Shown here in pieces: positions 57,577 to 61,535 of a stretch of 61,535 nt of DNA. Location: NCBI RefSeq assembly GCF_022842015.1, contig NZ_JALHQJ010000006.1:1-61535 (forward strand). Reading direction: 5' to 3'. A program made the translations under genes and the position numbers. Below the pieces are notes generated by a model that was not told the DNA's origin, did not search any database, and saw only the letters and a program-made list of their open reading frames with translations. How positions within the stretch are numbered: the first letter of the stretch is position 1; every line of letters starts with the position of its first letter. The stretch comes from Nitrosomonas sp. (GTDB lineage Bacteria; Pseudomonadota; Gammaproteobacteria; Burkholderiales; Nitrosomonadaceae).

Positions 57577-57747
57577 AGCTGCGGGAAACGTCGAATTTTA
57601 TTGGAAAGCCTGAATGTACCAAGGATCCAGCACAAGGTCAAAAATACAGAAAAACAGCGGCTCATAGTCTACAATTGTCATTTACGACTGCCGATAACTG
57701 GCAGCAACAATCTCCTGGGATTCACGCATTCCAGTTAACAAATACAC

Positions 57748-59085
57748 ATGACGAAAATTAATCACAGCACCCTCGTAGCCACATCGCCCCTGCAGCAGCG
57801 AAGTCTTGACGCCGTGTGGCATCCATGTACGCAAATGAAACAGCACGAAACTTATCCGCTCGTTCCGGTGGTCAGTGGAAAAGGCATATGGCTTCATGAC
57901 GCTGACGGCAATCGCTATTTGGATGCAATCAGTTCTTGGTGGGTCAATCTCTTCGGCCACAGCAATTCTTATATCAATGCCGCGATTCGTGATCAACTCG
58001 AGAAAATAGAACATGTCATGCTGGCAGGTTTTACTCATGAACCGGTTGTGACGCTATCGGAACGGCTGAGAAACATGGCGCCCGGCACGCTCGGACATTG
58101 TTTCTACGCCAGCGACGGCGCTTCAGCAATTGAAATCGCGTTGAAAATGAGTTTTCACTACTGGCTTTTGCGCGGACAACCACAAAAAAACCAGTTTATC
58201 AGCCTGCAAAACGATTACCACGGTGAAACATTGGGTGCACTATCGGTTACCGATGTAGCCATTTTCAAGCAAACGTATGCGCCATTGCTGCGGCAGTGCA
58301 CACACGTTCCAACCCCCGATTGGCGCTACGCAGAACCTGGCGAATCTGCGCAAGATTACGCCATTCGCGCTGCCACCGCACTCGAACAGCATGTAGCGAA
58401 AAACCACGCGCAGATCGCCGCACTCATTCTTGAGCCACTGGTACAAGGCGCAACTGGCATGGGCATGTACCATCCGATTTATTTGCAGCGCGCGCGGGAA
58501 ATATGCAATCAATATCAAATACATTTGATAGCCGATGAAATTGCGGTCGGTTTTGGTCGAACGGGAACCCTATTTGCTTGCAATCAGGCTGATATTGCAC
58601 CGGATTTCTTATGTTTATCAAAAGGTCTGAGCGGCGGTTATCTGCCGCTTTCGGTCGTTATGACTACCGATACGGTTTTCCAGGCTTTTTATGATGACAA
58701 AATAGCGCGTGCATTTTTACATTCTCATTCACATACCGGCAATGCGTTGGCCTGTCGCGCAGCGTTGGCCACGCTGGATATTTTTGAGCAAGATCAGGTC
58801 ATTAAGACCAACAAGATCAAAGCAGCGTATCTGAATAAAATTGCTGCACCGCTCACAACTCATCCTAAAGTCAATAACTTCCGCAATTGCGGCATGATTT
58901 GGGCTTTTGAAGTTAAAACAAAAGATGCGGATTTTGCCGCAACGTGCTTCCAAGCCGGGTTGAAACAACAACTACTGCTACGCCCATTGGGCACAACCAT
59001 TTATTTCATGCCACCTTACATCATTAATGAGCAGGAAATGGATTTGCTGGTCAATGGCACGCTGCAAATATTGGATTCACTATAA
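57748..59085 (+). CDS. bioA: Adenosylmethionine-8-amino-7-oxononanoate aminotransferase
   Basis: A 445-residue class III PLP aminotransferase that converts KAPA to DAPA in biotin synthesis, using S-adenosylmethionine as amino donor. WHPCTQMKQHE near the N-terminus, ISSWWVNLFGH, YASDGASAIEIALKM and DEIAVGFGRTGTLFA are characteristic of BioA rather than other class III enzymes. The PLP lysine is Lys292 in LSKGLSGGY. No other biotin genes are adjacent. It is 20 bases ahead of the beta-CASP nuclease gene and probably co-transcribed with it. Confidence 0.95.
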   Translation: MTKINHSTLVATSPLQQRSLDAVWHPCTQMKQHETYPLVPVVSGKGIWLHDADGNRYLDAISSWWVNLFGHSNSYINAAIRDQLEKIEHVMLAGFTHEPVVTLSERLRNMAPGTLGHCFYASDGASAIEIALKMSFHYWLLRGQPQKNQFISLQNDYHGETLGALSVTDVAIFKQTYAPLLRQCTHVPTPDWRYAEPGESAQDYAIRAATALEQHVAKNHAQIAALILEPLVQGATGMGMYHPIYLQRAREICNQYQIHLIADEIAVGFGRTGTLFACNQADIAPDFLCLSKGLSGGYLPLSVVMTTDTVFQAFYDDKIARAFLHSHSHTGNALACRAALATLDIFEQDQVIKTNKIKAAYLNKIAAPLTTHPKVNNFRNCGMIWAFEVKTKDADFAATCFQAGLKQQLLLRPLGTTIYFMPPYIINEQEMDLLVNGTLQILDSL

Positions 59086-59105
59086 CTCACTGTAAAAAAC
59101 ATATT

Positions 59106-60503
59106 ATGCAACTGACTTTCTTAGGCGCAGCCGGCGAAGTAACCGGCTCCAGTTATCTCATTGAAACTGGAACAATAAATTTTCTGGTCGATTGTGGTAT
59201 GTTTCAAGGCGGGCGAGAAGCGGATAAAAAGAACCGCACCGCTTTCAAATTCGATCCAAAAGCAATTGATTTTGTATTGCTGACCCACGCTCATATTGAT
59301 CATTCCGGGTTATTACCACGGCTGAGCGCATGGGGCTTTCGAGGCCCGGTATACTGTACTGCAGCAACTGCGGATTTACTCCAAGTCATGCTCAAGGATA
59401 GCGCCTATATTCAGGAAAAAGAAATCGAGTGGCGCAATAAATCGCGCCGTCACAGTCGATTTCCGCAAGATCTCGCGCCGCTTTATACAGTTACTCAAGC
59501 AGAAGCCCTACTGAAGCAATTGCATCGCATTGATTACAATATAGAAATTAACCCTAACCCCGCAATACGCTGCTGCTTTCGCGATGCCGGACATATTCTC
59601 GGCTCTTCCATCATCGAAGTTTGGATAAAACAACATGATGGACACAAGAAAATTGTATTTTCCGGCGACCTTGGCAAACCCGGTCATCCAGTTGTACGAG
59701 ACCCTACAATTATTCAACAAACCGATGTCCTGTTAATTGAATCCACGTATGGCAACCGATTGCATCGCAACATGACCGACACACTTGATGAATTAGCATA
59801 TGCTGTTAACCATACTCTGATTCATAAAGGCGGCAATGTCATCATCCCAGCATTTACGGTTGGGCGTACTCAGGATATTCTGTTTCTGCTGGTCGATCTC
59901 TATCGGCAAGGTAAGCTCGGAGAAATGGAAATTTATGTGGATTCACCCATGGCAAGTGCAGCCACTGAAATTACACTAAAACATCTATCCTTGCTCGACA
60001 AGGAATCCACCAATGCATTGCAATGGATGAACGACAATACACAAAAACCCCGAATTCATTTTGTGCAGGATATTGAAGAATCGATGCAGCTTAACCACAT
60101 GAAACACGGCATCGTCATCATTTCAGCCAGTGGCATGTGTGATGCCGGACGTATCAAGCACCACCTGAAATACAATCTGGGTCGGCCTGAATGCAGCATA
60201 TTGATTACTGGGTTTCAAGCTGCAAGAACCCTAGGGAGGCGTCTCGTGGATGGAGCCAAGCAAGTTAAAATTTTTGGCCAGGAAGTTCGTGTAAGAGCCG
60301 CCATCTATACCATCGGAGGCCTCTCAGCACACGCCGATCAAGCCGACTTACTCAATTGGCTCGGTCACTTCCAGAAAATGCCCGAAAAAATTTATGTCGT
60401 ACATGGCGAACTGAGCAATTCCGCCGCCCTAGTAACTGCAATTCAACAAAAACTCAATTGGACAGCCAATATTCCGGAGCATTTGTCGGTGGCTGTTCTT
60501 TAG
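59106..60503 (+). CDS. Beta-CASP metallo-beta-lactamase RNA nuclease
   Basis: A 465-residue metallo-beta-lactamase-fold protein with the beta-CASP and RMMBL segments of CPSF73-like RNA nucleases. The metal site HAHIDH lies at 61-66. Further motifs are DAGHILGSS, FSGDLGKPGHP, ESTYGNR and SPMA. SASGMCDAGRIKHH and GGLSAHADQ in the C-terminal part complete the site. Such enzymes are common in proteobacteria and are annotated as RNA exonuclease or MBL-fold hydrolase, but their substrates are mostly unknown. It follows bioA by 20 bases. Confidence 0.9.
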   Translation: MQLTFLGAAGEVTGSSYLIETGTINFLVDCGMFQGGREADKKNRTAFKFDPKAIDFVLLTHAHIDHSGLLPRLSAWGFRGPVYCTAATADLLQVMLKDSAYIQEKEIEWRNKSRRHSRFPQDLAPLYTVTQAEALLKQLHRIDYNIEINPNPAIRCCFRDAGHILGSSIIEVWIKQHDGHKKIVFSGDLGKPGHPVVRDPTIIQQTDVLLIESTYGNRLHRNMTDTLDELAYAVNHTLIHKGGNVIIPAFTVGRTQDILFLLVDLYRQGKLGEMEIYVDSPMASAATEITLKHLSLLDKESTNALQWMNDNTQKPRIHFVQDIEESMQLNHMKHGIVIISASGMCDAGRIKHHLKYNLGRPECSILITGFQAARTLGRRLVDGAKQVKIFGQEVRVRAAIYTIGGLSAHADQADLLNWLGHFQKMPEKIYVVHGELSNSAALVTAIQQKLNWTANIPEHLSVAVL

Positions 60504-60880
60504 ATATGAGCGTTATTAGCGCTGTAAATTTTCTGATTGTGTCACAGTAAAATTTAACTATTTGTCTGAACAACAAAATAATGGCTTTGGCAACCAAGAA
60601 CAACTTATTTCTAGTCTCAGGCCGTAGACAGAAGAACCACTGCTCCTAATCTATTGATTCAGCAAAATACAAGCCACAAGCAACGGAAGTGTTTGGATAA
60701 ATGCGGATGAACGCTATTGGAAGCATTGTTTGAAGAACTATTAATTTGGACGAAAAAAAATACATCTCAAACCTAAACTAACAGGCACCTAAAAAACGGG
60801 TAACTATCTAATCAGGTCTGAGTTAGTATAAATAATTCAAGCATAGATCACCTTGTGAGACTTAACTTGTTAATACCAGC
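60504..60880. other. Gap between convergent genes
   Basis: AT-rich, with a short palindrome TTAAC-TT-GTTAA at 60862-60873 just after the PII stop. No gene, tRNA or clear terminator was recognised. Confidence 0.35.
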
Positions 60881-61216
60881 TTAGATGTATTCTTCTCCTT
60901 TTTGTTTGGTTGTGATATCAATAACATCATCAATTGTAGAAATGAAAATTTTGCCATCACCTAAATTGCCCGTATGAGATGCTTCTGTAATTGCTGATGC
61001 TACTTCGTCTACTTTGGAATCCTCAACAACAATAAAAAACGTCAAAACATCATTGTATCGTTCAATGTAACGACCCAGCCCTGGCTGGACGTCTCTAGGC
61101 CCCTTCCCACGACCTTTTCCAGGGGTTACGGTTAGCCCACCAATTCCTAATTTTTGCAAAGCATCTAAAATGTTTTTTTCTCTGGATGCAAGAACAACCG
61201 CCTCTATTTTTTTCAT
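60881..61216 (-). CDS. PII family signalling protein with atypical T-loop
   Basis: A 111-residue PII trimer protein, the 2-oxoglutarate/ATP/ADP sensor that controls nitrogen metabolism or an ammonium channel. MKKIEAVV at the start, GLTVTPGKGRGKG before the T-loop, and TGNLGDGKIFISTIDDVIDI with the B- and C-loops are conserved. The T-loop differs: in place of the usual ELYRG with the uridylylated Tyr51 it reads PGLGRYIERYN, so uridylylation by GlnD at the standard site is unlikely. AAGGAA stands six bases before the ATG. No amtB or glnA is visible, and the upstream neighbour lies beyond the edge. Confidence 0.92.
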   Translation of the reverse strand: MKKIEAVVLASREKNILDALQKLGIGGLTVTPGKGRGKGPRDVQPGLGRYIERYNDVLTFFIVVEDSKVDEVASAITEASHTGNLGDGKIFISTIDDVIDITTKQKGEEYI

Positions 61217-61535
61217 ATATTTCCTTGTTAAGATAGTTTAAAAATGTACTTCTGAAATACTCTAACTCTATATGCGCCAAATGTTGCAAACAAAATATAC
61301 CAAGCTAGGACAAACAATTCAAACAATTTGTATTAGTTACTTTACAAATTCTTAGATTGTCGGAAGACAATGAAAGAAGTTAAATTACCTGCAAATGAAC
61401 CGGAGGCTTACATTAATTAGAGCTTACTCAGAAATTCAGCGATCAGTTATGCGCTGCCAAGTAGAAATTCTGGTTTGAGATGAATTGGCAGGCACGCGCA
61501 AACGGAATTTCTCTGTGCATGCTCTTTTTTGTCAC
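61217..61535. other. Upstream region of the PII gene
   Basis: About 320 bases to the window edge with no recognised gene. A sigma-54 site (TGGC-N8-TTGC) was looked for on the minus strand and not found. A neighbouring gene may begin just outside. Confidence 0.35.

Noticed and set aside
61217-61330. Sigma-54 promoter expected for a PII gene
   Set aside because: TTTGGCGCATATAG resembles the -24 half, but there is no TTGC at the right distance.

Overview
The window looks like chromosomal DNA of an autotrophic betaproteobacterium, most likely a Nitrosomonas-type ammonia oxidiser. The evidence is a short bacterial phosphoribulokinase (Calvin cycle), a PEP-CTERM/exosortase exopolysaccharide background (a PEP-CTERM protein, a TIGR04073-type protein, an EpsL-like outer-membrane protein and a WcaJ-type glycosyl transferase), a fused dihydroxyacetone kinase, and ordinary betaproteobacterial housekeeping blocks. 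Base composition is low to moderate in GC. The genus is inferred: no rRNA gene or ammonia-oxidation gene lies in the window.

Layout: 1-6.8 kb is a minus-strand fdxA / AddB-like nuclease / AddA-like helicase-nuclease operon. 7-9.8 kb is an EpsL-like/WcaJ-like exopolysaccharide pair. 10.2-13.9 kb encodes a large hybrid sensor kinase and 14.1-15.8 kb a DhaK-DhaL kinase. 16.1-24.8 kb is one giant cyclic beta-1,2-glucan synthase gene (ndvB), richer in GC than its surroundings. 25-27.4 kb holds a decayed IS6-type transposase, a small membrane peptide, a LysR regulator and BolA. 28.2-33.4 kb is a tandem pair of secreted Asp-box beta-propeller proteins whose upstream regions were also duplicated. 33.4-36.7 kb carries uvrD and phosphoribulokinase. 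37-41.6 kb contains small envelope proteins, ygfX/ygfZ and a DUF502 gene preceded by an octanucleotide microsatellite. 42-43.5 kb is a dynamin-like GTPase. 43.9-52.6 kb is a housekeeping block: rpsO-pnp, dksA, the grpE-dnaK-dnaJ chaperone operon behind a good sigma-32-type promoter, and purB. 52.6-56.2 kb carries a PEP-CTERM protein gene with an elaborate leader, followed by a long di-haem peroxidase. 56.2-61.2 kb has DUF3422, bioA, a beta-CASP nuclease and a PII protein.

The most interesting region is the leader of the PEP-CTERM gene (52667-52956). Two tandem copies of a 15-bp palindrome overlap the predicted -35 box. About 50 bases further on lies an RNA segment that reproduces the closing stem, the second hairpin and the 3' strand of a class I cyclic-di-GMP (GEMM) aptamer but has almost nothing in place of the first hairpin. 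A downstream GGGGAG can pair with the aptamer's second hairpin strand and so offers an alternative fold. It may be a minimal or variant riboswitch, or a decayed one. Other leads are the duplicated propeller genes, the microsatellite, an orphan terminator upstream of phosphoribulokinase that may mark a small RNA, and a PII protein with a non-standard T-loop.
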